Below, piece by piece: positions 35,760 through 44,966 of a DNA stretch of 64,000 nt. A model generated the notes under the pieces. The model was not told the origin of the DNA, ran no database searches, and saw only the letters and a list, made by a program, of their open reading frames with translations. This DNA is from Aequorivita todarodis (GTDB lineage Bacteria; Bacteroidota; Bacteroidia; Flavobacteriales; Flavobacteriaceae), in contig NZ_JAQQTG010000019.1 of NCBI RefSeq assembly GCF_028561335.1, forward strand, positions 124,001-188,000, read 5' to 3'. How positions within the stretch are numbered: position 1 is the stretch's first letter; the number at the start of each line of letters is the position of its first letter. Made by a program: the position numbers and the translations under genes.

Positions 35760-36287
35760 TTGAAAAATGCGACCGTATTTTTTCTACTTTTTGTGTTCAC
35801 CTTCAATCTTGGGGGCTCCTTTATTATTTTAAAAATCCAGCAACATCAAATTCGAAGGGAAATAATCCATCAAATAAAGCAGGGTATTTCTGAAAAGGAG
35901 TTGACGAGCATTACCGTTTCTTCCGAAAACGAAAACGAACTTCTTTGGAAGGACCGGGAGGAATTCAGCTATAGAGGAACGATGTATGATGTTGTGCGCA
36001 TGGAGATTTTGAACGAAAACACCAAAGTCTATCATTGTATTTCGGACGATCAGGAAACGAATTTGATTGCCAAATACAACAAGGAACTCCAGAAAAAACA
36101 GAAGAACAAAAACAACAGAACAAACGCTACAAAAACCGTAAAATTTCTTCAGAAAATAAGTCCGTTTCCACAGAAAGAGGATTTGGCGTTTTCGAATAAA
36201 GTGATACGCCCCAATTACGTGTATCACGAAAACTATGCATCGCTTTCACTGGAAATATCGAGCCCTCCCCCCAAACAATTTTTATAA
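35760..36287 (+). CDS. Unknown exported or anchored protein upstream of a TonB receptor
   Basis: 175 residues from TTG 35760. One N-terminal hydrophobic segment (about 4-24, FFLLFVFTFNLGGSFIIL) is followed by a charged helix (QHQIRREIIHQIKQGI), a beta-rich middle and a basic Lys/Asn-rich stretch (KELQKKQKNKNNR). It ends with SPPPKQFL. No family is recognised, though small genes of this shape are often found directly before TonB receptors in flavobacteria. It lies 93 bases before the receptor gene, so it may belong to the uptake operon. Confidence 0.6.
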   Translation: MKNATVFFLLFVFTFNLGGSFIILKIQQHQIRREIIHQIKQGISEKELTSITVSSENENELLWKDREEFSYRGTMYDVVRMEILNENTKVYHCISDDQETNLIAKYNKELQKKQKNKNNRTNATKTVKFLQKISPFPQKEDLAFSNKVIRPNYVYHENYASLSLEISSPPPKQFL

Positions 36288-36380
36288 TTTATTTTGAAGC
36301 CATCTTGCTTCCCTTAAAATGCACTCGGCGCCATTGCGGGCCGTTCGGCATATATTTTAAATTATAAAACTTTAAAAAAA

Positions 36381-38747
36381 ATGACAAAATTTTATCTGTC
36401 CCTTTTGGGATTGCTTATAACCGTATCATTATTTGGCCAGGAAAAACTTTCGGGGAAAATATTTGATGCGGCCACCAACACTCCTTTGGTGGGAGCCAAA
36501 ATAGAAATGAACGGAACGGAAGTTTCCAGTACAGATTCCGAAGGAAATTTTTCCATTCCCTGTTCCAACAACCAAACCTTGAGCATAAGTTATATCGGTT
36601 ATGAAACAAAAACAGTCAAAATAAACAACTGCGCAGAATTTTTAAGCATCGGTTTAAAAACCTCCGTAAACGCGCTGGACGAAGTGCAACTGAGCGGGGC
36701 TTTGGACAACGATAATAGAGTGCTTGAAAAACCGATTTCGGTAATCCATTTGGAGGAGAAAGAACTGGACCGCGGCATAGGCCTGTATCTTGACGATGCC
36801 ATAAACGCCAACGTCCCGGGCGTTACGATGAACCGGAGAGGGGTTTCGTCCGGGCAACAGTTCAACATCCGTGGCTACGGAAATGGCGTGGGGTTTAGAG
36901 GCGCCACCAACAATTTTGACGGGCAGGGCTATAAAGTGTATTACAACAACATTCCGTTAACAGATGCTGAAGGAATCACACTTTTGGACGACATCGATTT
37001 TGGTTCCGTGGGTTCGGTTGATGTAATTAAAGGACCGGCAGGTTCGCTCTACGGTTTTGCGATTGCCGGGGTTGTAAACCTCACCACCATTCGCCCCAAA
37101 AATGGCGAAACTTCCCTAAGCGAAAACGTTACCGTTGGCAGCTACGGCTTGGCGCGTTTCACTACCCAATTGCAGATGGGGATGGAAAAATCTTCCGTTC
37201 TGTTGAACTACGGCCACCAAATTTCTGATGGATATATGGATCACAACGCTTCGCGGAAGGACTTTTTGAACGCCGTTTTGGATTTTCATCCAAATCAAAA
37301 GCAATCGGTCAGTACCTACTTCGGGTTTAGCAACAGTTACGACGAACGCGCCGGAGAGCTTACCATTGGTCAATACGACACTTTGGATTACAGCGGAAAC
37401 CCACGTTACATCAAAAACAACGCCCACAGCGAAGTGATCAGTTTCCGGGCTGGTTTGAGCCATAAATACGACTTTACAAAATGGCTTTCAAACACGACCA
37501 CCGTTTACGGTTCCGGCCTGAACACGAACGCAAGCTCTGCGGGCGGTTGGACCGATAAAGACCCGATCAATTACGGCACGCGACTAACTTTTGATTTGAA
37601 TTTTGATTTAAGCGAGGATTTCAGCCTTTCGGGTATTGCCGGACTTGAATTTCAGGAGCAACGGTCGCAATCCATTAGCTACGGAATGGTTGAAAATCCC
37701 AACGATCCCGACGGTTACAACATAATTGGCGCCGTACGGAGCAACCAATATTCAAAATCGAAAAACAAATCACTTTTTACCGAATGGATTTTGAAAATGC
37801 CCTATGATATTTCCTTTACAGCTGGCGTTGGAAAAAGCTCTTTGAATCTTGATTTGGAAGACCGTGCCTATGACCCAACAACTGGCAAACCGCAAGTAGT
37901 TTCGGCAAATTATGAAGATCTGTTTTCGCCACATTTCGCCGTGAACAAAATTTTCAACACTACTATTTCACTTTACGCTTCCTACAGCAAAGGCTACAAA
38001 GCACCCGTTAGCGGTAACGTGATTATTGGTTTCACGGGCCAATTGAATACAGGTCTTGAACCCGAGGAAGGCGACCAGTTTGAAATTGGTTCAAAAGGAA
38101 ATCTTTTGGACAGCAAATTGCATTATGAAGTGGCGTTGTTTCAGGCAAAATTCAAAAATAAATTTACCTCCGTGGCTGTTCCCGCAGGCGACGGCACAAC
38201 GCTCTATTCCTACATTGCGAACGGTGGCGAATTGAACAACAAAGGCGTGGAAGCATTGGTAAAATATACCGCTTATGAATCCGCAACAGGTTTCTTCGGA
38301 AATGTGAGCCCTTATTTAAACCTTGCCTATTCCGATTTTAAATATGAAGATTTTGTTTATGAAGCCTTGAGCAGACAAGGGGAATTAACCGTAAATGATT
38401 ACAGCGGAAAGGCGGTTGCAGGCGTTGCGCCGTGGGTTGTGAATGCGGGGGTTGACTTCAATACCAACCTCGGCCTTTACGGGACCGTGAACTATTCCTA
38501 TCACGATCCGGTTCCTTTCACTTCGGATGGCTTGAACGTTGCGGACAGCTACAGCTTGCTGAATACCAAACTGGGGTACAGAATCAATTTTGGCCATTTT
38601 GACCTTGAAGCTTATGCAGGGGCGGACAACATTACTGGCGAAAAGTATTATATCATGCTTTTCCTCAACCAATTGGACGATGCCTACATCCCTGCCCCGC
38701 TCGATACCGTTTTTTATGGCGGACTTAATTTGAAATACAACTTTTAA
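36381..38747 (+). CDS. TonB-dependent outer membrane receptor, probably iron/haem
   Basis: 788 residues. Signal peptide (1-19, ending LFGQE), carboxypeptidase-regulatory-like domain (about 22-100: GKIFDAATNTPLVGAKIEM, then SYIGYETK), plug (about 115-235: NVPGVTMNRRG, VDVIKGPAGSLYGFAIAGVV) and a 22-strand-type barrel ending in LKYNF. It takes up a chelated metal or haem through the outer membrane with TonB energy. The genes downstream encode a HmuTUV-like ABC importer, so haem is likely, but no firm haem motif (FRAP/NPNL) is seen. A CGCAAAG-type repeat sits between this gene and the next. Confidence 0.88.
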   Translation: MTKFYLSLLGLLITVSLFGQEKLSGKIFDAATNTPLVGAKIEMNGTEVSSTDSEGNFSIPCSNNQTLSISYIGYETKTVKINNCAEFLSIGLKTSVNALDEVQLSGALDNDNRVLEKPISVIHLEEKELDRGIGLYLDDAINANVPGVTMNRRGVSSGQQFNIRGYGNGVGFRGATNNFDGQGYKVYYNNIPLTDAEGITLLDDIDFGSVGSVDVIKGPAGSLYGFAIAGVVNLTTIRPKNGETSLSENVTVGSYGLARFTTQLQMGMEKSSVLLNYGHQISDGYMDHNASRKDFLNAVLDFHPNQKQSVSTYFGFSNSYDERAGELTIGQYDTLDYSGNPRYIKNNAHSEVISFRAGLSHKYDFTKWLSNTTTVYGSGLNTNASSAGGWTDKDPINYGTRLTFDLNFDLSEDFSLSGIAGLEFQEQRSQSISYGMVENPNDPDGYNIIGAVRSNQYSKSKNKSLFTEWILKMPYDISFTAGVGKSSLNLDLEDRAYDPTTGKPQVVSANYEDLFSPHFAVNKIFNTTISLYASYSKGYKAPVSGNVIIGFTGQLNTGLEPEEGDQFEIGSKGNLLDSKLHYEVALFQAKFKNKFTSVAVPAGDGTTLYSYIANGGELNNKGVEALVKYTAYESATGFFGNVSPYLNLAYSDFKYEDFVYEALSRQGELTVNDYSGKAVAGVAPWVVNAGVDFNTNLGLYGTVNYSYHDPVPFTSDGLNVADSYSLLNTKLGYRINFGHFDLEAYAGADNITGEKYYIMLFLNQLDDAYIPAPLDTVFYGGLNLKYNF

Positions 38748-38749
38748 AA

Positions 38750-38812
38750 CTCTGCGACCTCTGCGCCTCTGCGGTGAAAATTATACCGCAAAGGCCCGGA
38801 GAACGCAAAGAA
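38750..38812. repeat. CTCTGCG / CGCAAAG inverted tract
   Basis: CTCTGCGACCTCTGCGCCTCTGCGG-like units and, after an AT-rich loop, complementary CGCAAAG-type units between the receptor and binding-protein genes; related to the octamer inverted repeat at 6059-6118. Confidence 0.6.
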
Positions 38813-38826
38813 AAATCCCTATTAAT

Positions 38827-39696
38827 ATGAAGAAATCAATCACATTAATAATTATTGCCATAACTTTTATATCCTGCGGAAGGTTCGGCAATGAGGACAA
38901 AAAACAAGACCACGAGGAGCGAATCGTCTGCATTTCAAAACAATACAGCGAAATAATCTATGCCCTCGGCGCGGAAGAAGATATCGTAGCCGTAGATGTT
39001 TCCAGTACCTATCCGCCCGAAATAAAGGATTTGCCAACCATTGGCTATCACCGTGCACTTGCCGCGGAACCCATTCTTTCCATGAAACCGACCTTAATTT
39101 TGGAAGACAACAACATTGGGCCGGAGCACGTGGTTACACAGTTGAAGGATTTAAAAATCCCGATGAAGCAATTTGGGCAGTATGAAAACACCATTGCAGG
39201 AACCGATTCGTTGATTCGCGAAATGGGCAGCTATTTTCACAAAGAGGAAAAAGCAGAGGAACTCTGCAAAAAGCTAAATGCCGATATGAATTACGCAAAA
39301 CAACAAGCCCTTTGGTACGAAAAGAAACCGAAAGTGTTGGTAATCCATTTTGGACAGGCAAACAACATCTATTTGGTTATGACCAAAAACAGCACCGCGG
39401 GAAAATTGATTGCTTGGGCCGGCGGCGAAATGGCCGTGGACGGCGAGCGCGGCATGACACAGTTTTCTCCCGAAGTGGTCGCCCAAAGTGACCCAGACGT
39501 CATTTTGCTGACCGATTTTGGCTATGACAAATTGGGCTCCACCGAAGGGGTGGGCACGCTTCCGGGAATTTCAAGTACGCGTGCATTTAAAGAGGGAAAA
39601 GTGTATCGCGTGGAGGAACACGATATGGTTTATTTGGGACCGCGAACTGGCGAGAATGTGGTTGCGTTGCAGAAGTTGATACACTCTGATAAGTAG
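38827..39696 (+). CDS. hmuT: Haem/iron ABC transporter substrate-binding lipoprotein (HmuT-like)
   Basis: 289 residues with a lipobox ITFISC (lipidated Cys 17). The domain starts RIVCISKQYSEIIYALG, followed by IGYHRALAAEPILSMKPTLI, the pattern of haemin-binding HmuT-type proteins, and GVGTLPGISSTRAFKEGKVY near the C-terminus. It binds its ligand in the periplasm and hands it to the permease encoded next. The IGYHRAL segment is typical of HmuT rather than BtuF (vitamin B12), so haem is favoured. It lies 79 bases after the receptor gene and 48 before the permease. Confidence 0.8.
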   Translation: MKKSITLIIIAITFISCGRFGNEDKKQDHEERIVCISKQYSEIIYALGAEEDIVAVDVSSTYPPEIKDLPTIGYHRALAAEPILSMKPTLILEDNNIGPEHVVTQLKDLKIPMKQFGQYENTIAGTDSLIREMGSYFHKEEKAEELCKKLNADMNYAKQQALWYEKKPKVLVIHFGQANNIYLVMTKNSTAGKLIAWAGGEMAVDGERGMTQFSPEVVAQSDPDVILLTDFGYDKLGSTEGVGTLPGISSTRAFKEGKVYRVEEHDMVYLGPRTGENVVALQKLIHSDK

Positions 39697-39701
39697 CGGT
39701 T

Positions 39702-39735
39702 TGCAGTCGCGGTGTTCAGTCGCAGTTTGCAGTAA
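39702..39735. repeat. 7-bp-period degenerate tandem repeat
   Basis: GCAGTCG, CGGTGTT, CAGTCGC, AGTTTGC-type units at 7-base period between the binding-protein and permease genes. Confidence 0.55.
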
Positions 39736-39744
39736 AATTTTTAA

Positions 39745-40782
39745 ATGTTGAAAAAGAAAAACTATAAATACAAAGGAACTTTCCCAATTTTGATAATTCT
39801 TTTGGTGATTATTACTTTCTTCTCCATTAGCTATGGGGCGGTTTCTATTTCGTTTGAAGCAATAATTTCCTCGTTGAAAAAATATTTTACTACCCCCGAA
39901 ACCATGGATTTAACGGAACGTATTTTTATGGAAATACGTTTGCCGCGGGCCATTCTTTGCATTTTTGTGGGTGCAAGTTTAGCCGTTGGCGGAACGTTGT
40001 TGCAAGCTCTTTTTAGAAACCCAATTGTTGAGCCGGGACTTATTGGTACTTCCTGCGGGGCGGCTTTTGGGGCAGCTTTGTACTTTGCTTTGGGAGCAAC
40101 GTTCGGGTTTAGCGTTGGCAAATGGACATTGCCATTGGCAGCTTGTTTGGGCGCAATGCTATCTACGGGTATGGTTTTTTTCCTTTCGCAATCGCGCAAT
40201 AGCGGGAAAAGTTCCATCGTGGCTTTGTTGCTTACGGGCATTGCAATAAACGCTTTGTTTTTAAGCGGCGTTGGCTTTTTAAGTTACATTGCCCGCGATC
40301 CGCAGGCGCGTTCCATTGTTTTTTGGAATCTGGGAACACTGAGCGGCGCCAATTGGACTTCAGTTACAATCGTTGGCATTTCGACAGTAGCAACCATATT
40401 AATTTCCCTTCGCTATGCAAAACATTTAAATGCGTTGATGATTGGCGAAGAGGAAGCCCAATTTTTAGGCGTAAACATCAAAAGCCTAAAGTGGAAAATT
40501 TTATTGATAAACGTAATTATGGTTGCCGTGGCAACGGCCTTTGTGGGCGTCATCAGTTTTGTGGGGTTGATCGTTCCGCATCTTTTGCGAATCATCAACG
40601 GCAGCGACAATCGGTTTCTTATAAGAAATAGCGCCCTGCTGGGGGGAATACTTCTGTGTGTGGCAGATTTAATTTCACGAATGGTATTGCGCCCGGCGGA
40701 GCTTCCCATTGGTATTGTAACTTCAGTAGTTGGTGTACCTATTTTTATTTTTTTGTTGCAACGGAAAAATTACTTTTTTTGA
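39745..40782 (+). CDS. hmuU: FecCD family ABC permease (HmuU-like)
   Basis: 345 residues with about ten membrane helices. The family signatures are RLPRAILCIFVGASLAVGG, FRNPIVEPGLIGTSCGAAFG and GEEEAQFLGVNI (coupling helix for the ATPase), then FVGLIVPHLLRIINGSDNR. It forms the inner-membrane channel for haem or siderophore import with the neighbouring ATP-binding protein. The gene is 48 bases after the binding protein, but a heptamer repeat tract lies after it and before the ATPase gene. Confidence 0.9.
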   Translation: MLKKKNYKYKGTFPILIILLVIITFFSISYGAVSISFEAIISSLKKYFTTPETMDLTERIFMEIRLPRAILCIFVGASLAVGGTLLQALFRNPIVEPGLIGTSCGAAFGAALYFALGATFGFSVGKWTLPLAACLGAMLSTGMVFFLSQSRNSGKSSIVALLLTGIAINALFLSGVGFLSYIARDPQARSIVFWNLGTLSGANWTSVTIVGISTVATILISLRYAKHLNALMIGEEEAQFLGVNIKSLKWKILLINVIMVAVATAFVGVISFVGLIVPHLLRIINGSDNRFLIRNSALLGGILLCVADLISRMVLRPAELPIGIVTSVVGVPIFIFLLQRKNYFF

Positions 40783-40786
40783 AAAA

Positions 40787-40875
40787 GAATCAAGAAACAA
40801 GACCCAAGAATCAGAACGGAACCGTGAAAGATTTTATAACCGGTCCTGTTTCCTGTTTCCTTTTTTCCTGTTTCA
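40787..40875. repeat. 7-bp-period tandem repeats in two complementary blocks
   Basis: AAGAATC, AAGAAAC, AAGACCC, AAGAATC at 7-base spacing, then further right CCTGTTT, CCTGTTT, CCTTTTTT, CCTGTTT; the second block is roughly complementary to the first, so a hairpin is possible. Lies between permease and ATPase genes. Confidence 0.75.
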
Positions 40876-40914
40876 AAATAGAATGATTGACTAATTTTGA
40901 TTAACGAATAAAAA

Positions 40915-41691
40915 TTGATTCAAACAAACAACATAACATACCGAATAAGAAACAAAACTATCCTCAAAGATATTTCCGTACACTTTGAAGCTGGAAAAAT
41001 CAACCTCATCCTCGGGCCAAACGGGGCGGGAAAATCTACGCTGGTAAAAATAATCTGTAACCAATTGAAACCGCAGCAAGGCGCTGTTTTTTATGAAGAA
41101 AAAAACATCCGCGAGACTTCCGTGGCCGAGCTTGCGAAAGTGCGCGCGGTACTTTCACAAAACACAGAGCTCGCATTTCCCCTAAAAGTGAAGGAAGTGG
41201 TGATGATGGGCCGCTATCCGCATTTCTCGGTAAACCCAACTACCAAAGACGAGAAGGCTGTAACGGAAGCGATGCAGTTTTTTGATGTGGAAACTATGGC
41301 CGATCGCGATTACCTAACTTTGAGCGGTGGCGAAAAACAGCGGGTACATTTTGCAAGAGTTGTTTCGCAACTATGGTATCCTTCGGAAAAAGGTTGTAGG
41401 TATTTGGTTTTGGACGAGCCGCTCACTTTTTTGGACGTGCATTACCAGTTTCAGTTTATGCACAAATTGCGAGAGTTATTAAAACAACAGAATTTGGTAA
41501 TTGTTGGCGTGGTGCACGACCTGAACCTCGCCGCCAAGTTTGCCGATCATTTGGTATTGCTGAACAACGGTGAATTGCTGGCAGCCGGAACCAAAGAAGA
41601 AGTGCTGAACGCCGAAAACATGAAAACCGCCTACCGCTTGGAACCGGTAATCCATAACGATGAGCGGGGGATGTATTTGTTTTTTGAATAG
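40915..41691 (+). CDS. hmuV: Haem/iron ABC transporter ATP-binding protein (HmuV-like)
   Basis: 258 residues from TTG 40915. Walker A LGPNGAGKST (33-42), signature LSGGEKQR, Walker B YLVLDEPLTFLD, and the H-loop in GVVHDLNLA. It powers the HmuU-like permease. The start codon is TTG because no ATG lies in frame near the beginning of the conserved domain. It ends the receptor-binding protein-permease-ATPase locus. Confidence 0.92.
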   Translation: MIQTNNITYRIRNKTILKDISVHFEAGKINLILGPNGAGKSTLVKIICNQLKPQQGAVFYEEKNIRETSVAELAKVRAVLSQNTELAFPLKVKEVVMMGRYPHFSVNPTTKDEKAVTEAMQFFDVETMADRDYLTLSGGEKQRVHFARVVSQLWYPSEKGCRYLVLDEPLTFLDVHYQFQFMHKLRELLKQQNLVIVGVVHDLNLAAKFADHLVLLNNGELLAAGTKEEVLNAENMKTAYRLEPVIHNDERGMYLFFE

Positions 41692-41736
41692 ATTTCAGGA
41701 AGTTTTTAATAGATTTGAATTTTACAGTGAAACAAA

Positions 41737-42450
41737 ATGAATTTTATTAAAGTCTTACTTCTTATCTTTTTATTTGCCTGTTGCGCTCAAAACAAGGAAG
41801 AGGAAGCCTTTGAAAATGATTTAGGAAAAGAGAACAGTGAAACGCTCAACTATCTTGTTTCAGCATTTGAAAAGGATTTTTTGAAAAAGCAATATCCTAA
41901 ACTAAAAATAAATGAGGCCTACAGAAAGTTTCTTGAAGATTTGAGGGATGGAAATACAAATAATTGGAAAGAGAGACCCGCAGAAGCCGTAAAAATATTT
42001 AATGAAAGTAAATTAAGACTGGAAATTTATAATTTTCCCGATTCCATTTGGGTTGTTCCAAATAGTACAAAGGACAAAATAGAAGAAGATTCATTATCTA
42101 TTTTATATTATCCACTTCCTTACATAAAATATAGGCGAAAAGATTATATCGATTCCATTGGAAAACAACATTATTTATATTCAAGATCGTATGTTCAGTT
42201 AGATTCGTTAAACACGGATTCCATTATAAATTATGTCAAAAAGATTCGGGAATTCAGATATGACGGAGAATATTTTAAACTTATCGATAGGTATAAAAAT
42301 AAAAACTCTTTTTGGTCAGAAATGAATGAATATGTTATTTCCCTAAATAATGAAAATTCGAAAGTATTTGCCCAAATGATACTCAAAAATAATTTTGACT
42401 TAAACAATCCCACAGTCCGAAAATTTATAGTTCTTGAATGTGTTTATTAA
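41737..42450 (+). CDS. Lipoprotein of unknown function
   Basis: 237 residues with a lipobox FLFACC (lipidated Cys 15 or 16). The mature part is charged and helical (EEEAFENDLGKENSETLN, KDFLKKQYPKLKINEAYRKF) and no family is recognised. Base composition is more AT-rich than the neighbours. A strong hairpin terminator follows immediately. It lies 45 bases after the HmuV-like gene but a role in haem uptake is only positional. Confidence 0.6.
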   Translation: MNFIKVLLLIFLFACCAQNKEEEAFENDLGKENSETLNYLVSAFEKDFLKKQYPKLKINEAYRKFLEDLRDGNTNNWKERPAEAVKIFNESKLRLEIYNFPDSIWVVPNSTKDKIEEDSLSILYYPLPYIKYRRKDYIDSIGKQHYLYSRSYVQLDSLNTDSIINYVKKIREFRYDGEYFKLIDRYKNKNSFWSEMNEYVISLNNENSKVFAQMILKNNFDLNNPTVRKFIVLECVY

Positions 42451-42451
42451 T

Positions 42452-42490
42452 AAAAAAAGCCCCCGAGTCACAACTCCCGGAAGCTTTTTT
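42452..42490. terminator. Bidirectional factor-independent terminator
   Basis: AAAAAAGC and CCGAG arms pair with CTCCCGG and GCTTTTTT arms across a short loop, with an A-run on the left and T-run on the right, between two convergent genes. Confidence 0.85.
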
Positions 42491-42514
42491 CCCCTCACAT
42501 TATTAAACCTAAAA

Positions 42515-43561
42515 CTATTTTTTCACTATCTTTTTTGTTGCAGTGCCATTTTCAGTTTCTATCTGGAGTAGGTACATGCCTTTCGATAGGTTTTCAATAT
42601 TCATTTCACCATTTATCAAAACGGCCCCTGTGTTTCTGCCAAGCATATCAAAAAGCTTCGCTCCTTTTATCTGTGCACCTTGTGGGTTGTCAATTTTAAG
42701 TACGTTAGCAGCGGGGTTTGGATACACTGTAAAGGATTCCAGATTTTGGTCCTCCACCCCAAGGCCGTCTTCCTTTATAACAAACAGGCTATACTTTCTG
42801 GATCCGCCAAAACCAAGTTCGGTAACTTCGCCGGTAGTAGTATTCACCGTATTGAAATAGGACCAGATTACCCCACTCCTATTTTGCAGCACCGCATAAA
42901 GTGTATTGGTACTGTGATCTACCGTAAACCCACTTCGTACCGGATATAGCCCACCCGGATACATATTGCCCACACTTGTGCCCACGCCAGTATTCACGTC
43001 AATGGTAAAAAGATCGCCAGAAACGGCATCGGCGGCATATACTATACCGTTGTTATCAATTTCCATGGCAACAACGTTTGGGATTCCCGTACCTGTGCCT
43101 ATTTCGGTCAGTACACCCGTAGCAAGGTTAAGCGAATAAAAATGTGATCCATTTTCGTTATTGGGATCCGAGCTTATGGCGTAAAAGGTATCATTGGTAT
43201 AGTTATAGGATAATTGGCTCATAAACTGACCGCCAACAATCCCTGAAACCGTTGCCGCATAATTAACAGCGCCCGTATTCAAATCAACAATTCCCAAAAC
43301 ATAATCTGGGGCTTGGTAAACAAAGGTATACATTACCCCGGCATTGTTGTAATCGCCGCCCAGCATCGTAAACGCGTTGTTGGTTATTACATTTTGGATT
43401 GGAAAATAAGGTCCCGCAACGGGAATGGTGCCAAACTGGCCTGGGTTGGTAAAGGTTTCCATCACATAAAAATCTGTGGCGGCCCTGCCAAAATCCTGAG
43501 CTTGGGCGGGGTTTGCCATCACTGTAACACAAAAAGCAAAAAGAAAGATAATTTTTTTCAT
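42515..43561 (-). CDS. Secreted protein with type IX secretion (type A) sorting domain
   Basis: 348 residues. Signal peptide 1-21 (ending PAQAQ), then a beta-propeller-like body of repeats with LYAV, TGVLTEIG and DLFTIDVNTG motifs. The C-terminal 75 residues are a T9SS type A domain: ESFTVYPNPAANVLKI, then KGMYLLQIETENG and a basic end KKIVKK. The protein should be secreted across the outer membrane and released or attached to the surface. No enzyme signature is visible in the body. It converges on the lipoprotein gene at the terminator. Confidence 0.88.
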   Translation of the reverse strand: MKKIIFLFAFCVTVMANPAQAQDFGRAATDFYVMETFTNPGQFGTIPVAGPYFPIQNVITNNAFTMLGGDYNNAGVMYTFVYQAPDYVLGIVDLNTGAVNYAATVSGIVGGQFMSQLSYNYTNDTFYAISSDPNNENGSHFYSLNLATGVLTEIGTGTGIPNVVAMEIDNNGIVYAADAVSGDLFTIDVNTGVGTSVGNMYPGGLYPVRSGFTVDHSTNTLYAVLQNRSGVIWSYFNTVNTTTGEVTELGFGGSRKYSLFVIKEDGLGVEDQNLESFTVYPNPAANVLKIDNPQGAQIKGAKLFDMLGRNTGAVLINGEMNIENLSKGMYLLQIETENGTATKKIVKK

Positions 43562-43698
43562 GATTAAAATTTTTAAAGGATTATACTCCTATATCGTAAA
43601 AGCTTAAATAAGTCATCAATAATTTGGGCGGGAAATTTGTAGCTTTAACTTTTCAAATCTTTCTTAACTATGGTTGTAAGTTTTAAAAAATCATTTAA

Positions 43699-44166
43699 AT
43701 GACAGAAAAAGAAATACTATTAAAACCCAAAAAATTAACCACCATAATACTTCTTCTAATAAGTTCTCTTTTTGTAATTGCAGGATTAATTGTGATGGAA
43801 GAAGAAACTTTTATAAAATGGGGCACAATACTATTTTTTGGTTCAGGGGTTATTGTATTTACTATTCAATTATTCCCAAATTCAAGTTATTTAAAGTTAA
43901 CCAACGAGGGATTTGAAGTACGGTCTTTATATCATTCCCATTTTACGAAATGGACAGATGTAAATTGTTTCGGAATCCTCGCTATTAGATTCAACACCTT
44001 AGTCGTTTTCAACTATACCGACAACCATAAAAAACATACTCCAGGAAAGAAAATTGCAAGGTTCCTTTCCAAAAGTCAAGGAGCCTTGCCAGATAACTAT
44101 GGAATGAAGGCCATAAAACTTGTGGAGCTGATGAATGAATGGAAATTTAAAAATGTAAAAACATAG
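43699..44166 (+). CDS. Two-helix membrane protein, PH-like (STM3941-type)
   Basis: 155 residues with two hydrophobic helices (about 15-35 and 40-60) and a C-terminal domain with LKLTNEGFEVRSLYHSHFTKW and WTDVNCFGIL, the layout of small bacterial PH-domain-like membrane proteins (STM3941 family). Function unknown. AT-rich. Transcribed away from the T9SS gene and followed by a palindrome-containing gap. Confidence 0.6.
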   Translation: MTEKEILLKPKKLTTIILLLISSLFVIAGLIVMEEETFIKWGTILFFGSGVIVFTIQLFPNSSYLKLTNEGFEVRSLYHSHFTKWTDVNCFGILAIRFNTLVVFNYTDNHKKHTPGKKIARFLSKSQGALPDNYGMKAIKLVELMNEWKFKNVKT

Positions 44167-44180
44167 TATAGATAACACTT

Positions 44181-44209
44181 GCTACCGCGCGTTTGCAACG
44201 CGTGGCTAC
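44181..44209. repeat. GC-rich imperfect palindrome
   Basis: CTACCGCGCGTT-TGC-AACGCGTGGCTAC forms an imperfect hairpin between the PH-like and VOC genes. Confidence 0.6.
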
Positions 44210-44271
44210 GCAGAACAAGCAATCCCTCCCCTAAAACAATAACAATATAAAAACGTATAAACTATTTCAAA

Positions 44272-44661
44272 ATGACAAAAATAGACCCCATAATAGCAGT
44301 AAAAAATGTAGAAACAAGCGCCAAGTGGTACCAAGCAATATTGGGCTGTAAAAGAGAACACGGCGGAGATGAGTTTGCAGTCTTGGTCTCCGAAAATGAC
44401 GAAGTGTTGCTCTGCCTCCACAAATGGGGCGCGCACGAACATCCAACGATGAAAGACCCCAATACTCCAATCGGGAATGGACTCATCCTTTACTATAAAA
44501 CGGAAGACATCAACGCGATAAGACAAAATGTTGAAAAATGGGGCCATCCCGTGGCAGAAGAAATACACTTAAACGAAAATTCCACAAAAATGGAATTTTC
44601 ACTACGCGACCCAGACGGTTACTATTTAACGATCACCGAATACCATAATTACGAAGGTTAA
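44272..44661 (+). CDS. VOC family glyoxalase-like protein
   Basis: 129 residues: DPIIAVKNVETSAKWYQAIL, then HKWGAHEHPTM, NGLILYYKTEDINAIRQNV and FSLRDPDGYYLTITEY, the vicinal-oxygen-chelate fold with a typical DPDGY C-terminus. Small cytoplasmic protein of the glyoxalase/bleomycin-resistance type; substrate unknown. Followed after 89 bases by a DUF2945 gene on the same strand. Confidence 0.85.
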   Translation: MTKIDPIIAVKNVETSAKWYQAILGCKREHGGDEFAVLVSENDEVLLCLHKWGAHEHPTMKDPNTPIGNGLILYYKTEDINAIRQNVEKWGHPVAEEIHLNENSTKMEFSLRDPDGYYLTITEYHNYEG

Positions 44662-44750
44662 AACAAAGCTAAAAGCAATAGACAGCTTTCCAAAAAACCC
44701 AACAAATTCCTATCTTTAGATTAAAAGAAAAATTAATTTAAAAAAATGTC

Positions 44751-44957
44751 ATGAAAAATTATAAGGTAGGCGACCATGTAAAATGGAACTCAGAGGCCGG
44801 GGAAGTATCCGGAAAAATAATCAAGGTTCACCATTCAGATTTTCAGTACAAGGGCCACACCCACCACGCCAGCAAGGACGACCCGCAGTATGAAATAAAA
44901 AGCGACAAGACAGACCACATTGCGGCGCATAAAGGTTCCGCGCTTTCAAAAGTTTAA
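44751..44957 (+). CDS. DUF2945 / hypervirulence-associated TUDOR domain protein
   Basis: 68 residues: KVGDHVKWNSEAGEVSGKII, KVHHSDFQYKGHTHHASKDD, and ASKDDPQYEIKSDKTDHIAAHKGSAL in part match the small DUF2945 (TUDOR-like) family. No known activity. It is too short for more inference. Convergent with the DUF1697 gene. Confidence 0.8.
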   Translation: MKNYKVGDHVKWNSEAGEVSGKIIKVHHSDFQYKGHTHHASKDDPQYEIKSDKTDHIAAHKGSALSKV

Positions 44958-44966
44958 AGAAGAGAC

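Noticed and set aside
36288-36380. Cobalamin riboswitch before the TonB receptor
   Set aside because: No B12-box sequence or extended conserved leader is seen in the 93-base gap.
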